A stretch of DNA of 64,000 bases from Flavobacteriaceae bacterium. GTDB taxonomy: Bacteria; Bacteroidota; Bacteroidia; Flavobacteriales; Flavobacteriaceae. The position numbers and the translations under genes were made by a program. Positions 27,201-37,316 of this stretch are shown here, in pieces (the stretch's first letter is position 1; every line of letters begins with the position of its first letter). Location: the NCBI GenBank assembly GCA_030148025.1, contig JASBUG010000044.1:1-64000 (forward strand). Reading direction: 5' to 3'. The notes below the pieces were generated by a model, which saw only the letters and a program-made list of their open reading frames with translations, did no database searches and was not told the origin of the DNA.

Positions 27201-30200
27201 ATACCTAAAGCTTTTATTTTTGCTAGTACTTCTATAGGAAGATTTATTTCATTATCTGTTGGCCATACTGCAGTAGGACTCAATGCTCCCGAAGCCGACT
27301 TAACTAAAGGTATTTCAATTTGGTAATAGTTTTGCGTAAAATCATTACCCATTCTAATAAAACCAACAGCTTGTCCATCGCCTAACCCTGATGCAGTTCC
27401 ATCTTCTGCATGAAGGAACATTCTCAGTTTTTTAAATTGACGCATATCTACACTTATGTTCTTATAAACAGCTCTTGAATCATCTGGTTCGAGTTTACAA
27501 GCATTTACAACAAGTGATTGCTCATTTTGTCTAACAAGTGTATTGTTATTATTTAATTGTTCACGCTCAACACCTGGAGGCGACACATATCTATCATTAT
27601 TTTCCTGAATCCCAATAATTCCAACACTAAAATCTGTACCATCATCCTCAACGTTGTTATCAGTTGGGTCTAAACTAAGTAAATAGCGTCTCCAATCACT
27701 ACGAACAAGATCTAGAGTTCCAAAACGTAATACTGTATTTTGAGAAAATTCTTTTAAATACATACGCATAAAACGAATAGATCTAAAGTCTGAAATACCA
27801 CCAATTTCATTGGTATAAGCCGTTAATGGGATTCTAAACTGATACCATTTGGTAGTTGCTTGATCTCCGTTTGGTAAAGTTACAGAGCGTTCTTTTCTAT
27901 CAACAATTAATTCGTTATTTGCATTTAATAATGATGCAGGTGTAATATCTAATTCATATTCGTAATAACTGTCTATGGTATTCATAGTATTATCACGGTT
28001 AATATCTTCTACATCAGGTTGTGTAGTAGAACCTCTATTGGTTTCAGTAAAGGTGTCTGGAGAGTTACCTTGTAACCCGTTATATTCTTTATAACGTTCA
28101 AAAATATTACCCGTTGTATTTAAGAAGTATGTATAATTATCTTTAGTTGGATCTTCCTGACCTGCAAAATCTGTAAACACAGTGGCTTCTTCTGCATCAT
28201 CATAACCATCATATCCAACATCTTGGTTTGTTCGTTGTGCTCCTAAACTTGAGAACGCATAGATTAACGATTGATTTTGTGGAACTACACTTCCCCAAAC
28301 TGTTTGAGGCAAACCACTAATATCACCCGATTCGTCCAATCCGTTTTCATATTGTTTTTTACCATCCTTCAAGATATCTTCCGAAATGTTTCCAAGGTTT
28401 AAAGTAAGTTTCCCTCCTGGATTTGTAGGATTATCTAAAAACGGATCTAATAACCAAAACTCTACATATTCAACATTAGCTTGTTCAAAGTCTGTTGATG
28501 TTATTTGTCTCGTAATACCTGCCCAAGAGTCTAGTGGATTAGATAATGTATTATCTGTAGCACTTGGGTCCATATTATAAGCCCCTCTTTCACCTGGATA
28601 GTATACTAAATCTAAAGGATTAATAACAGTTGTTTGCCCTTGTACAATATCTATTTGAGGAAAGATCTCTTCAATAAAAATACGTCTTGTATACAGATCT
28701 GAAACATCATCATCGCTAATACCTGCAGGTCTTCTATTACTATAGAAAATAGGATCTACCGTATACCAATTTAAATGAGCTCTATCAAATCCGTTCTGAA
28801 CACCATTTCCATCTTCTGGCCCTTCAGCATACGAGCGACCAAGTTCTTTTGGTCTACTTGATAAGAACCACGAAATAGGCGACAACAGATCAATAGAGTT
28901 TTGAGTTCCTTCAAAATCATCGACATACGAAGTTGCTTCACCTTGAAAATCTGCACCCTTTGGTGCTCCAGGTAATAAATATGCAAACTCCCCTCTAACT
29001 GAAAGGTTAGAAGGCACATCGGTATCAATATTTGGTAATTTATTTGCCAGTCTTGTTAAAAATGGCACTTCTGTAGAGAAATTACCATTAACTCCAAAAA
29101 TAGTATTGTTTATTGGCTCTGAATTATACGTTGCTTTTTGCGTAATCGGGCGCTCATTTAAATTTAAAAAGGTTCCACCCAAAACAAAATTCTCATTAAA
29201 CTGATGCTCAATATTCAACCCTGTAAAACGTCTGGTTTGTTGACCAAACACAGCATTGTTTTCTACTGATACTTGAATTGGCGTATTAGAAGCTTGGAGT
29301 GATGGATCTAATATTTGAACTGTTCCCATCTGGTAATTAACTGTATAGTCAACACCTTCAACCAATACACGTCCACCAGCTGTAACCTTAACAGAACCAC
29401 GAGGTACATTAAATGCTCCAATAGGAATTCCACCAGAACCTCCAGCTGCTTTATAACGTCCTTTTATTTGGAATTTGTTTTTCTCGCCATCTTCTCGCGC
29501 AATAGTTTTAGTAGACTTATATAATTTGTCATAAACATATTTTGCCTGATTCAGGTTATATGTAGAAGTATTGTCGTAATTCTCTGTGATATCGTCAGAA
29601 AGAATATCGAATAAGTACTTACCAAATGGCTCTACTTTAGTGAATACAATTTTCCCGTTTTGAGGAATCACTGTAATTCCTGGCACAAAATCGAAAAATC
29701 CATCGCCTTTAAATTGCGGATCATTATTATAATTTAACTTATCTAAGTTAAATAAACGTATTAAAGGCACTTCTTCAATTGCACCGTCGTCTCCTGGATC
29801 TAGTGAATTATTATCAAAAATTGGGAATGTTGTGCCATCAACAGGAGTAATATAGTTTAAAGGTGATGTTTCAGTATAGAATACATTTAACTTAAATTCT
29901 TCTCTGTCTAAATTAAAAGCACCTGTGTTATAGATGTTCTTCATCATCAAATCCCAAACTGGCTGATCTACATTGGTCACGGTACTTTTTAGCATTTTAA
30001 GCAAAAGCCCTTTATTATTAACAATAGAATTACCTGTTCCTGGGTCTACAGACACATCTGTAGCATCTACTCCATCATTGGCAAATTCACCAACTTGATA
30101 TACCTGATCACCAACAGTAAACTGAAAGGCTACCGCTAGAATCTCATCATTTTGTAAACGTTGATTTAAAGAAATGTATCCTAATTGGGTATTTAATGTA

Positions 30201-31507
30201 TACTCTGTTCCTTCTCTTAATTTTCTGGCATTTTCTAATTTACCATAATCAAAACCTTCATTAACACTTGGCACTAAAATACCTGCTTGAACTGTAGCTA
30301 TATCTCTAACTGCATCTGTAATTTGCGATCCTGGTCCACCTATATTAGTTGGATCATAGGCATTATTTCCGTTGTCTGGAAAAGCACCTGGTCCAGCAGT
30401 AATTGTTACAGCCGATCCTATTTTAGTTGGGTCTGATTCTCCTAACTCCTGAAAAGCTACAATGTTCCTAACATCATCTGTTTGGTTGCTTCTATTAGTC
30501 ACCCAAACTTCAGCTCTTGTAATTTGTAATCCTTTGTTATTAATATATGGATAGGTTTTTAACGCCTCGTCATAAATGTCTCTAAAATATTGTGCTAAGA
30601 AGAAGTGTCTATTCTCATCATAATCCAAACCAAAGAACTCAAAATCTTGTAATGTACCACCTCCTTGTGCTACTACAGTTCTCGTTTGAGATTTTTGCTC
30701 AGAGAAAACTCCAGTAATTTTGGTTTTACCAAATTGTAATTCTGTTTTAACACCAAAAAGACTTTGTGCACCTGTAATTAACGAACTGTTTAAAGGCATA
30801 CTTACATTACCTACTTCAATTTTTTGGATAATGTCATCTTCAGTTGGTGTGTATTCTAATTTTATTTGATTTTGAAAATCGAAAGTTGATTGTGTATTAT
30901 AATTGGCCGTTACCTGTAATCGTGTTCCAACCTTACCTAATAAACTTAGCTCAATACGTTGATCAAAATCGAAAGTGAAATTACTTCTATTTCTAGGTGA
31001 AAATGACGGATTGTCTTGTTTTGAATATAATATCCCTAGATCCATTTCAACAAAACCAGATGGAATTACTTCAATTGTATTTCCTCCAAAGACACTTTCA
31101 AAAAAATCGGAGTTTACATATAACTCTGGAATAAGGTTCTTTTTTGCTTCATCTAACCCATCCTTTTTACCATCATAAGCATCGATCTTTTCTTTATAGT
31201 AATTCCTTAAGTTTTCTTGTGCTACTAGCCTTCTAAACTCTTCTGGAGTAAGGATGATTGGATAGTTAATATTAAATTTCCCTAAGCTTTCGGTATAAAT
31301 ATATCTATCTGTTAAAGGGTCGTAAGTATATTTTGAAATAATGCTATTAGGATTTGGCATTTGCAATTTCCCAAAAGAAAAGGTAGTACTTGTTGAATCT
31401 TTAACCGTTGTTTGTTGTGCAAAGGACACTAAACAGAACAGCAACATCATGCCTGTAAGCATTAATGTTTTAGTAGATTTGTAAAAATTATTGTTGGTAG
31501 CTTTCAA
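24287..31507 (-). CDS. sprA: SprA, outer-membrane translocon of the type IX secretion system
   Basis: The 2406-residue protein has a signal peptide (cleavage near LVSFAQQ) and the SprA layout throughout: YVNSDFFESVFGGNTIEVIPSG, FDFDQRIELSLLGKVGTRL, EVGNVSMPLNSSLITGAQSLFG, YVDDFEGTQNSIDL, WFNELRLSDMDNEGGWAA, and a C-terminal barrel strand ending RYNFGN. The length fits the very large SprA of Flavobacterium. SprA forms the giant barrel through which type IX cargo, including gliding adhesins and sorting-domain proteins, leaves the cell. It begins 5 bases after ruvA, so the two share the upstream promoter, and it is followed by gcvH. Confidence 0.97.
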   Translation of the reverse strand: MKATNNNFYKSTKTLMLTGMMLLFCLVSFAQQTTVKDSTSTTFSFGKLQMPNPNSIISKYTYDPLTDRYIYTESLGKFNINYPIILTPEEFRRLVAQENLRNYYKEKIDAYDGKKDGLDEAKKNLIPELYVNSDFFESVFGGNTIEVIPSGFVEMDLGILYSKQDNPSFSPRNRSNFTFDFDQRIELSLLGKVGTRLQVTANYNTQSTFDFQNQIKLEYTPTEDDIIQKIEVGNVSMPLNSSLITGAQSLFGVKTELQFGKTKITGVFSEQKSQTRTVVAQGGGTLQDFEFFGLDYDENRHFFLAQYFRDIYDEALKTYPYINNKGLQITRAEVWVTNRSNQTDDVRNIVAFQELGESDPTKIGSAVTITAGPGAFPDNGNNAYDPTNIGGPGSQITDAVRDIATVQAGILVPSVNEGFDYGKLENARKLREGTEYTLNTQLGYISLNQRLQNDEILAVAFQFTVGDQVYQVGEFANDGVDATDVSVDPGTGNSIVNNKGLLLKMLKSTVTNVDQPVWDLMMKNIYNTGAFNLDREEFKLNVFYTETSPLNYITPVDGTTFPIFDNNSLDPGDDGAIEEVPLIRLFNLDKLNYNNDPQFKGDGFFDFVPGITVIPQNGKIVFTKVEPFGKYLFDILSDDITENYDNTSTYNLNQAKYVYDKLYKSTKTIAREDGEKNKFQIKGRYKAAGGSGGIPIGAFNVPRGSVKVTAGGRVLVEGVDYTVNYQMGTVQILDPSLQASNTPIQVSVENNAVFGQQTRRFTGLNIEHQFNENFVLGGTFLNLNERPITQKATYNSEPINNTIFGVNGNFSTEVPFLTRLANKLPNIDTDVPSNLSVRGEFAYLLPGAPKGADFQGEATSYVDDFEGTQNSIDLLSPISWFLSSRPKELGRSYAEGPEDGNGVQNGFDRAHLNWYTVDPIFYSNRRPAGISDDDVSDLYTRRIFIEEIFPQIDIVQGQTTVINPLDLVYYPGERGAYNMDPSATDNTLSNPLDSWAGITRQITSTDFEQANVEYVEFWLLDPFLDNPTNPGGKLTLNLGNISEDILKDGKKQYENGLDESGDISGLPQTVWGSVVPQNQSLIYAFSSLGAQRTNQDVGYDGYDDAEEATVFTDFAGQEDPTKDNYTYFLNTTGNIFERYKEYNGLQGNSPDTFTETNRGSTTQPDVEDINRDNTMNTIDSYYEYELDITPASLLNANNELIVDRKERSVTLPNGDQATTKWYQFRIPLTAYTNEIGGISDFRSIRFMRMYLKEFSQNTVLRFGTLDLVRSDWRRYLLSLDPTDNNVEDDGTDFSVGIIGIQENNDRYVSPPGVEREQLNNNNTLVRQNEQSLVVNACKLEPDDSRAVYKNISVDMRQFKKLRMFLHAEDGTASGLGDGQAVGFIRMGNDFTQNYYQIEIPLVKSASGALSPTAVWPTDNEINLPIEVLAKIKALGISNGSLGNVNPTFYDVIDNQLVDTPIIDPTTTPIGIGQQRVAIKGNPNFGDIRTLMVGIKNQHDSDICAEVWFNELRLSDMDNEGGWAAVVSMDSNIADFMDISATGRRSTTGFGTIEQGPNERSREDVKQYDVVTNINIGQLLPKKWGLQIPFNYGQSEELITPEYDQQYKDIKLDDRLDAATTTAERDIIREQSEDYTKRQSINFIGVRKQRTGEAKPRFYDVENLTFNYSYNKVEHRDYEIENSLDQNVRVGANYNFSFNPIKIEPFKKNDSLFNGKYWRILKDFNFNLLPSSISINTDFIRQFNRQKFRDIDLGGGNIGLEELYRRNYTFDFQYNINYNLTDALSLNFAASNNNIVRNYFIDDNLNGAQDPDKNVWDGFFDVGDPNRQFQQLGINYELPLNKIPALSFLRATYAYTGDFQWQKGSDLYGDLTIDGETYNLGNSVANANTHTLTSNLDMNNFYRYIGLVRKRNTAANGSAKGVPNTSGQAGSQSKSKKNGLYNAFVDVLTSVKRIQVNYSEKNGTFLPGYLPTPGFIGTMKPSFGYTFGSQRDVRHLAARKGWLTVFQDFNQQYAENQNKVLTFSAAVEPTRDLKIDLTGGRNYATNLTENFNTTDTNGDGYSDTYNSLIRNSFGNFNISTLLIKTAFSSSDESGSQAFDDFRANRLIIARRLAQNAGVDFSNPANFENGDVNGFPLGFGKNNQAVLLPAFLAAYSGKDADKVKLGAFRDVPIPNWNLKYTGLMRIGWFKKRFRRFSISHGYNSTYTINQFRSNLDYNAFDRTADYAAQNPNVIDQAGNYKNKTLFSNVNLVEEFSPLIKVDFEMKNSMKILAEIRKDRMLSLSFDNNLLTEIKGSEYVIGLGYRIKDVRIRSKLAGPRQTIKSDLNMKADISIRDSKTIIRYLDLDNNQVTSGQTIWGLKYSADYAFSKNLTGIFYFDYSFSEYAISTAFPQTSIRSGLTLRYNFGN

Positions 31508-31512
31508 ATCAA

Positions 31513-32094
31513 TTATAATTTTTTTAAGGCTTCTTTAATAATAGCTTCTACAGTAGCATCTTGGTCATTAGCTGAAATCTTATCTACAACGCGTTCGGCT
31601 TGTTTTTTTGCAAAACCAAGAACTTCTAAAGCAGATAACGCTTCATCTTTATTTGTATTGCTTGACAAGGCAATTCCCTCATCAATATCATAGACCTTCA
31701 AGACCTTATCTTTAAGTTCTATTATTACACGTTGTGCCGTTTTAAGTCCAATACCTTTAACCGACTGTATTAAAGCCACATCTTCCATTGCAATTGCTTC
31801 TCTAACTTGCTTTGGTGTTAGTGAAGACAACATTGTTCTTGCTGTACTTGCACCAATACCACTTACTGAAATAAGCAGTCTGAATATTTTTCGTTCTCCT
31901 AGTGAAGAAAATCCATATAATGTATGAGAGTCTTCTTTAACTTGAAGATGCGTATATAACTTCAAATTTTCCTCATCAGGAATTTGAGAATATGTATGCA
32001 ACGAAATATTTAAAAGATAACCAACACCATTACAATCTATAACGACATCTGTAGGATTTTTTTCAGTAAGTCTTCCTTGAATATGTGTAATCAT
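31513..32094 (-). CDS. ruvA: Holliday junction branch migration protein RuvA
   Basis: The 193-residue protein starts MITHIQGRLTEK, the normal RuvA beginning. The frame is open to 32160, but a -7 box at 32118-32125 rules out the longer start. Helix-hairpin-helix motifs appear in LISVSGIGASTARTML and IQSVKGIGLKTAQRVI, and the C-terminal RuvB-binding domain is present (EALSALEVLGFAKKQAERVV). RuvA tetramers hold the four-way junction for RuvB. ruvB is in a separate operon at 37316. Confidence 0.95.
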   Translation of the reverse strand: MITHIQGRLTEKNPTDVVIDCNGVGYLLNISLHTYSQIPDEENLKLYTHLQVKEDSHTLYGFSSLGERKIFRLLISVSGIGASTARTMLSSLTPKQVREAIAMEDVALIQSVKGIGLKTAQRVIIELKDKVLKVYDIDEGIALSSNTNKDEALSALEVLGFAKKQAERVVDKISANDQDATVEAIIKEALKKL

Positions 32095-32117
32095 CGATTG
32101 GGGTTTTGTTATCGTTC

Positions 32118-32125
32118 CAAATGTA
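32118..32125 (-). promoter_or_regulatory. -7 box of the ruvA-sprA operon
   Basis: TACATTTG on the minus strand lies 23 bases upstream of the ruvA ATG. No TTG was found at 19-21 bases. It decides the ruvA start and would also drive sprA. Confidence 0.5.
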
Positions 32126-32176
32126 ATAAATTTATTATACATTATAACGGAAGAATCCAACCGAAAATCCTAGCTT

Positions 32177-34453
32177 TTAAGCCCTTTTCTGCTTTTTTTG
32201 AGCGTCAATTACTGCAATTGCCGTCATATTTACAATTTCATCTACACTAGCGTCTAATTGAAGAATATGAGCAGGTTTCTTTAATCCCATCATAATTGGC
32301 CCAATATTTTCTGCTTTATTAAGCTCTTTTAAGAGCTTATAAGTAATATTGGCCGAATCTAGATTTGGAAAGATCAAGGTATTAACTTTTCGTCCAGCTA
32401 ACTTAGAAAACGGGAAGGTTGCCTGTCGCATTTCGTTATTTAATGCGAAATCTGTTTGCAATTCACCATCTACAATTAAGCTTGGGTAAAACCTATGCAT
32501 ATAAGATACTGCTTCTCGTACTTTAGAAGCTCTATCATTATCCGAAGAACCAAAATTTGAGTATGATATCATAGCCATTACTGGTTCTAATCCAAACATT
32601 TTTACCGTGGTAGCTGTCATTTGCGCTATTTTGGCTAAGTCTTTTGATGTAGGATCAATATTGATGGATGTATCACTTAAAAATAACGGACCTCTTTCTG
32701 TCATTAACAAGTTTGTCGTTGCAATTCTTGTTGCTCCTTTATCTAAACCAATTAATTCTAACATTGGTTTCACTACCGTTGGATAGTTTCTTGAGAAACC
32801 TGAAATAAGAGCATCTGCATCTCCTTCATTCACCATCATAGCCGCAAAATAGTTACGCTCGCGCATTAATTTCTTAGCATTGAGTAGTGTTATTCCTCTT
32901 CGCTTACGACGCTCCCAATATACTTCAGCATAAGCATTCTTTTTAGGTTCTTGCTCATCTGATTTTGGATCAATTATTGGCACTTCGGCATCAAACTCTA
33001 TCTCTTCTTTTAATTGCTCAATTTTATCACGTCTTCCCAGAAGAATAGGTTTTGCAATTCCTTCGTCATGAACTATTTGTGCAGCTTTCAATACTGTTAA
33101 TTGATCGGCTTCTGCAAACACAACACGTTTTGGGTCTAATTTAGCACGACTATGCATTAAACGTACTAGTTTATTATCGCCTCCTAATCGTTGTAAAAGG
33201 TTTTCTTCATATTTATCCCAATCTTCTATAGGCTCTGTAGCTACACCACTTTCTATGGCTGCTTTGGCCACTGCAGGCGGCACAACACCAATTAATCTAG
33301 GATCAAAAGGTTTAGGAATTATATAATCTTTACCGAATGTAAGTCTTGTTTCTCCGTAGGCAACATTAACTTGCTCTGGCACTGGTTCTTTAGCCAATTG
33401 CGCCAATGCAACTACTGCCGCCTTTTTCATTTCTTCGTTTATAGATGTAGCGCGAACATCTAAAGCACCTCTAAAAATAAATGGAAATCCAAGTACATTA
33501 TTCACTTGATTAGGATGATCACTACGACCAGTAGCCATAATAATATCATCTCTGGTGTCTATAGCTAACTGGTAAGCAATTTCAGGATCTGGATTTGCCA
33601 TAGCAAAGACAATAGGATCTTTAGCCATAGATTTTAACATATCTGGACTAACAACATTTGCCATCGAAAGACCAATAAATACATCGGCATTTACCATTGC
33701 TTGATCTAATGTATCGATATTTCTGGTTGTAGCAAATTCTGCTTTTTGTGCCGTTAGGTTCTCTCTATCTTTTCTAATAACCCCTTTGCTATCTAACATT
33801 ACAATGTTTTCACGTTGGGCTCCAAACGATTGATACAATCTTGTACATGAAATAGCAGCAGCTCCAGCACCACTTATAACAATCTTAACATCTTCAATCT
33901 TTTTCTCTGTAATCTCTAAGGCATTCAACAATGCAGCAGCCGAAATAATAGCTGTCCCATGCTGATCATCGTGCATTACTGGAATATCGAGTTCTTCTTT
34001 TAAACGCTTTTCAATTTCGAAAGCTTCAGGAGCTTTGATATCTTCAAGATTAATTCCACCAAAAGTAGGTGCTATATTTTTTACGGTTTGAATAAACTCT
34101 TCTACATTTTCGGTATCTACCTCAATATCGAATACATCTATATCAGCAAATATTTTAAATAGTAAGCCTTTCCCTTCCATAACAGGCTTAGAAGCTTCTG
34201 GGCCAATATTTCCAAGTCCAAGAACGGCCGTACCATTAGAGATAACCGCAACAAGATTTCCTTTGGTAGTATATTTATAGGCGTTAGCCTTATCTTTTTC
34301 AATTTCTAAACAAGGTTCTGCTACTCCAGGTGAGTATGCTAAAGACAGGTCTCTTTGTGTGGCATACTTTTTTGTTGGAACAACTTTTATTTTTCCTGGA
34401 TTTGGACGTGCATGATATACTAATGCTTCTCTACGCTTACTTTCCTTACTCAT
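32177..34453 (-). CDS. maeB: NADP-dependent malic enzyme fused to a phosphotransacetylase-like domain
   Basis: The 758-residue protein has an N-terminal malic enzyme ([58 protein letters not shown]) and a C-terminal phosphate acetyltransferase-like half from about residue 430 ([46 protein letters not shown]). This is the MaeB architecture. It converts malate to pyruvate with NADPH formation; the PTA half is regulatory in studied homologues. A promoter lies just upstream. Confidence 0.96.
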   Translation of the reverse strand: MSKESKRREALVYHARPNPGKIKVVPTKKYATQRDLSLAYSPGVAEPCLEIEKDKANAYKYTTKGNLVAVISNGTAVLGLGNIGPEASKPVMEGKGLLFKIFADIDVFDIEVDTENVEEFIQTVKNIAPTFGGINLEDIKAPEAFEIEKRLKEELDIPVMHDDQHGTAIISAAALLNALEITEKKIEDVKIVISGAGAAAISCTRLYQSFGAQRENIVMLDSKGVIRKDRENLTAQKAEFATTRNIDTLDQAMVNADVFIGLSMANVVSPDMLKSMAKDPIVFAMANPDPEIAYQLAIDTRDDIIMATGRSDHPNQVNNVLGFPFIFRGALDVRATSINEEMKKAAVVALAQLAKEPVPEQVNVAYGETRLTFGKDYIIPKPFDPRLIGVVPPAVAKAAIESGVATEPIEDWDKYEENLLQRLGGDNKLVRLMHSRAKLDPKRVVFAEADQLTVLKAAQIVHDEGIAKPILLGRRDKIEQLKEEIEFDAEVPIIDPKSDEQEPKKNAYAEVYWERRKRRGITLLNAKKLMRERNYFAAMMVNEGDADALISGFSRNYPTVVKPMLELIGLDKGATRIATTNLLMTERGPLFLSDTSINIDPTSKDLAKIAQMTATTVKMFGLEPVMAMISYSNFGSSDNDRASKVREAVSYMHRFYPSLIVDGELQTDFALNNEMRQATFPFSKLAGRKVNTLIFPNLDSANITYKLLKELNKAENIGPIMMGLKKPAHILQLDASVDEIVNMTAIAVIDAQKKQKRA

Positions 34454-34479
34454 GTTTAAGTTAGTTAGTTATGAACCTA

Positions 34480-34510
34480 CAAAGGTAAGATGTTGTTGTT
34501 AATAGAGAAA
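34480..34510 (-). promoter_or_regulatory. Promoter of maeB
   Basis: TACCTTTG (34487-34480) is a perfect -7 box. TTTC, one base from the -33 TTTG, lies 19 bases upstream (34510-34507), overlapping the maeB-proximal side of the queG stop region. Expected leader length is about 20 bases. Confidence 0.55.
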
Positions 34511-34518
34511 CTTATTAG

Positions 34519-35448
34519 CTATTCTTTTAAGAATTTTATGTTCCTCACTAATCCTGAATATTTGGTTCTTTTTACTGCCGATTTTTTAAACACTTTATTA
34601 AAGGTCTCTTTTGTGATCTCTTCCCAATCTTGTCTGGTCATTGAAAGTAATTCTGGATGCGGATCAAATAGTGGTTCATTATGTGATTTAGAAAAACGGT
34701 TCCATGGACATACATCCTGACATACATCGCAACCAAACATCCAGTTATCAAACTGTCCTTTAAAATCGTTTGGAATGTTTTCTTTAAGCTCTATTGTAAA
34801 GTATGAAATGCATTTACTACCATCTACCACATAAGGCTCAACAATGGCTTTTGTTGGGCAAGCATCAATACATGCTGTACATGTACCACAATGATCTGTG
34901 GTTGGGGTATCGTAATCCAGTTCCAAATCAATTATCAATTCGGCAATAAAATAAAATGAACCTACTTGTTGACTTAATAAGTTACTATGCTTACCAATCC
35001 AACCTAAACCAGATTTTGCAGCCCATGCTTTATCTAAAACTGGAGCTGAATCTACAAACGCTCGTCCACCCACTTCACCAATGTTTTCCTGAATGTACTC
35101 TAGTAATTGTTTAAGCTTGTCTTTAATTACAAAATGATAATCAGTACCGTAAGCATATTTACTAATCTTTGGTGCATTATCATCCTTTTGAAATTCTGAA
35201 GGATAGTAATTCAATAGTAAAGACACCACACTTTTTGAACCTTCAACCAATTTTGTTGGATCTAAACGTTTATCAAAATGGTTTTCCATATAACGCATTT
35301 CTCCATGCATGTTTTGGTTCAACCATTTTTCTAATCTCGGAGCTTCCTCTTCTAAAAATTCGGCTCTACTAACACCACAGGACAGAAAGCCGAGGCGTTT
35401 GGCTTCGGTTTTAATAAGATTCGTATGTTCTGTAATACTATTAAGCAT
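34519..35448 (-). CDS. queG: Epoxyqueuosine reductase QueG
   Basis: The 309-residue protein has a cobalamin-binding N-terminal domain with QueG motifs ([27 protein letters not shown]) and two 4Fe-4S motifs, [16 protein letters not shown] and [11 protein letters not shown]. It reduces epoxyqueuosine to queuosine in tRNA anticodons that read NAY codons, in the cytoplasm. It is the last gene of the ruvB operon, 7 bases after the PPOX-fold lipoprotein gene. Confidence 0.96.
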   Translation of the reverse strand: MLNSITEHTNLIKTEAKRLGFLSCGVSRAEFLEEEAPRLEKWLNQNMHGEMRYMENHFDKRLDPTKLVEGSKSVVSLLLNYYPSEFQKDDNAPKISKYAYGTDYHFVIKDKLKQLLEYIQENIGEVGGRAFVDSAPVLDKAWAAKSGLGWIGKHSNLLSQQVGSFYFIAELIIDLELDYDTPTTDHCGTCTACIDACPTKAIVEPYVVDGSKCISYFTIELKENIPNDFKGQFDNWMFGCDVCQDVCPWNRFSKSHNEPLFDPHPELLSMTRQDWEEITKETFNKVFKKSAVKRTKYSGLVRNIKFLKE

Positions 35449-35455
35449 ATATAAT

Positions 35456-35962
35456 CTAGTTAAACAATAGTTCTGGTGAACCCCAGGTAATGGAATCTCC
35501 TAAAATATTATGTTTTTCACTTATTACATTTAGTTTTTTCGGAACAACTTTAATCAACAAATAATCGGTCGTTCTATTCTTATAAAAGTTTTTCCATTCG
35601 TCTTTCCAAAACCTATCTTTTTCTTCTTGAGAATTTACGAGTTGTGCTTCTCCTTGTATAGTTACATAGCCTGCCGTTTCCTTATCAAAATAATACAATG
35701 TTACCTTTGGGTTATTCTTTATATCAACTACTTTTCTACTTTTTGGATTTGTAGCCATCCACACCGTAAAGTTATCTTCAGGCTGAAAAGGATCCATAGC
35801 GCGTGCGTTTGCATTGCCTAATGTATCTATAGTTATTAAAGCACAATTTTTAGCGGACATCATCAATTCTCTTGCTACACTTTTTATATCTTTTTTAGCT
35901 GATTCTTTTGGTTTATTACAACCCAGAATGATGATAATACATATGATGATGCTTTTTTTCAT
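35456..35962 (-). CDS. Exported PPOX-fold (pyridoxamine phosphate oxidase-like) lipoprotein
   Basis: The 168-residue protein starts with a lipoprotein signal (lipobox ILGC, Cys15) and continues as an FMN-binding split-barrel of the general stress protein 26 type ([58 protein letters not shown]). Related proteins are normally cytoplasmic flavin or F420 binders. A lipidated, exported form is unusual, since FMN would have to be delivered to the periplasm. The gene lies 19 bases after the P450 gene. Confidence 0.85.
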   Translation of the reverse strand: MKKSIIICIIIILGCNKPKESAKKDIKSVARELMMSAKNCALITIDTLGNANARAMDPFQPEDNFTVWMATNPKSRKVVDIKNNPKVTLYYFDKETAGYVTIQGEAQLVNSQEEKDRFWKDEWKNFYKNRTTDYLLIKVVPKKLNVISEKHNILGDSITWGSPELLFN

Positions 35963-35981
35963 GTCTAATGAGTTTACAAAA

Positions 35982-37316
35982 TTAGCGTTCTTCCAAACTT
36001 ATTTTTACTCCAATTGGTTTCAATGTTATTAAAGGATTCATTTTAATTTCATTGTCATCAGTTGAAATAATAAACCTCTTTACAATTGCTTTTACTACCA
36101 ACATCATTTCGTACATCGCAAAATTATTACCTATACATAATCTAGGTCCAGCTCCAAATGGCATATAATAGGGCAATATCTTTTTCCTATTCTCTTCTAG
36201 AAATCGATCTGGTTTAAACTGTTCAGAATTGCTCCAATACTCTTTATTTCGATGAATCTCAAATATTGATGCGCCTACTATTGTTCCCTTCTTTAAATTA
36301 TAGTTTCCCATGTCATCATCTTCCACATTTACACGATCTGTTATCCACGCTGGTGGATACAAACGCATACTTTCTTCAACACAGCATTTTATATAATTTA
36401 ATTGTGATAGTTCTTGTAAAGGAGACACTTGTTGCTGAGACAGTTGTTCTACTTCAGCTTCTACTTTCTTTAAAACTTCATTATGCTGCGCAATGAGTTT
36501 TAAAGTAAAGGTCAACGCATTGGCTGTGGTTTCATGACCTGCAACAAAGAGTATTAATATTTCATCTATAAGTTGATCATTTGTCATTGATGTACCATCT
36601 TCATATTGGGCATGAAGTAGCATATCCAATAGGTCATCATGTTGCTTATTAGATGCACGTCTTTGATCAATAATACTATTGATGATCTCGCGACTTTCCT
36701 TAACCAATTTCATATGATAGCGAACATCTCCCTTTAGCCAATACCACAATTTAGTGAATGGCTGCCGCAGTTCCTTTACAATAAACTCTTGCAGTCTTGC
36801 AATTATAAACTGAAGCCTTTTTAGTGTTTCTTTTTCTGCTGAAAAATTAAATAACGATTTGGCAACGACTTCAAAAGCCAACTCATTCATAATTGGATAC
36901 AGATCAATTGCAGTTTCAGGCTTTATTAAATCAACCTGTTCATTAACTGTAGCATTAATAATGTCAACGAGATTTTTAATTTTCTCTTTATGAAACGCTG
37001 GCTGTATTAAACGCCTTTGCTGTAACCAATACTCATCATTGGATGTCAATAATCCATACCCAACATATTTTGATAAGTACTTAGTTTGAATTTTTGACTT
37101 ATGATATACTTTATGTTTCTTTTGAAGAATGTGTTTTGCAATAGCTGCATCTCGGGTAAGTACTATATAGCCATAAAACGGTGACTTTATCGAAATGGTA
37201 TCACCATAAGTATTAAATGTTTCGTTATGAAATGGAATTGGGTTTTTGGCAATGGAAGAAGACTTTAATAAAAATTTATAAAAAGGAACCCTATTTGGAT
37301 ATTTATATTTAGACAT
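35982..37316 (-). CDS. Cytochrome P450
   Basis: The 444-residue protein has the full P450 set: oxygen-activating I-helix AGHETTANAL, K-helix ExxR in EESMRLYPPAW, and heme-binding FGAGPRLCIGNN with the cysteine ligand. There is no N-terminal membrane anchor and no fused reductase domain. Substrate is unknown; the layout resembles CYP102-like heme domains. Its ATG overlaps the ruvB stop codon in TAATG, indicating coupled translation. Confidence 0.94.
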   Translation of the reverse strand: MSKYKYPNRVPFYKFLLKSSSIAKNPIPFHNETFNTYGDTISIKSPFYGYIVLTRDAAIAKHILQKKHKVYHKSKIQTKYLSKYVGYGLLTSNDEYWLQQRRLIQPAFHKEKIKNLVDIINATVNEQVDLIKPETAIDLYPIMNELAFEVVAKSLFNFSAEKETLKRLQFIIARLQEFIVKELRQPFTKLWYWLKGDVRYHMKLVKESREIINSIIDQRRASNKQHDDLLDMLLHAQYEDGTSMTNDQLIDEILILFVAGHETTANALTFTLKLIAQHNEVLKKVEAEVEQLSQQQVSPLQELSQLNYIKCCVEESMRLYPPAWITDRVNVEDDDMGNYNLKKGTIVGASIFEIHRNKEYWSNSEQFKPDRFLEENRKKILPYYMPFGAGPRLCIGNNFAMYEMMLVVKAIVKRFIISTDDNEIKMNPLITLKPIGVKISLEER

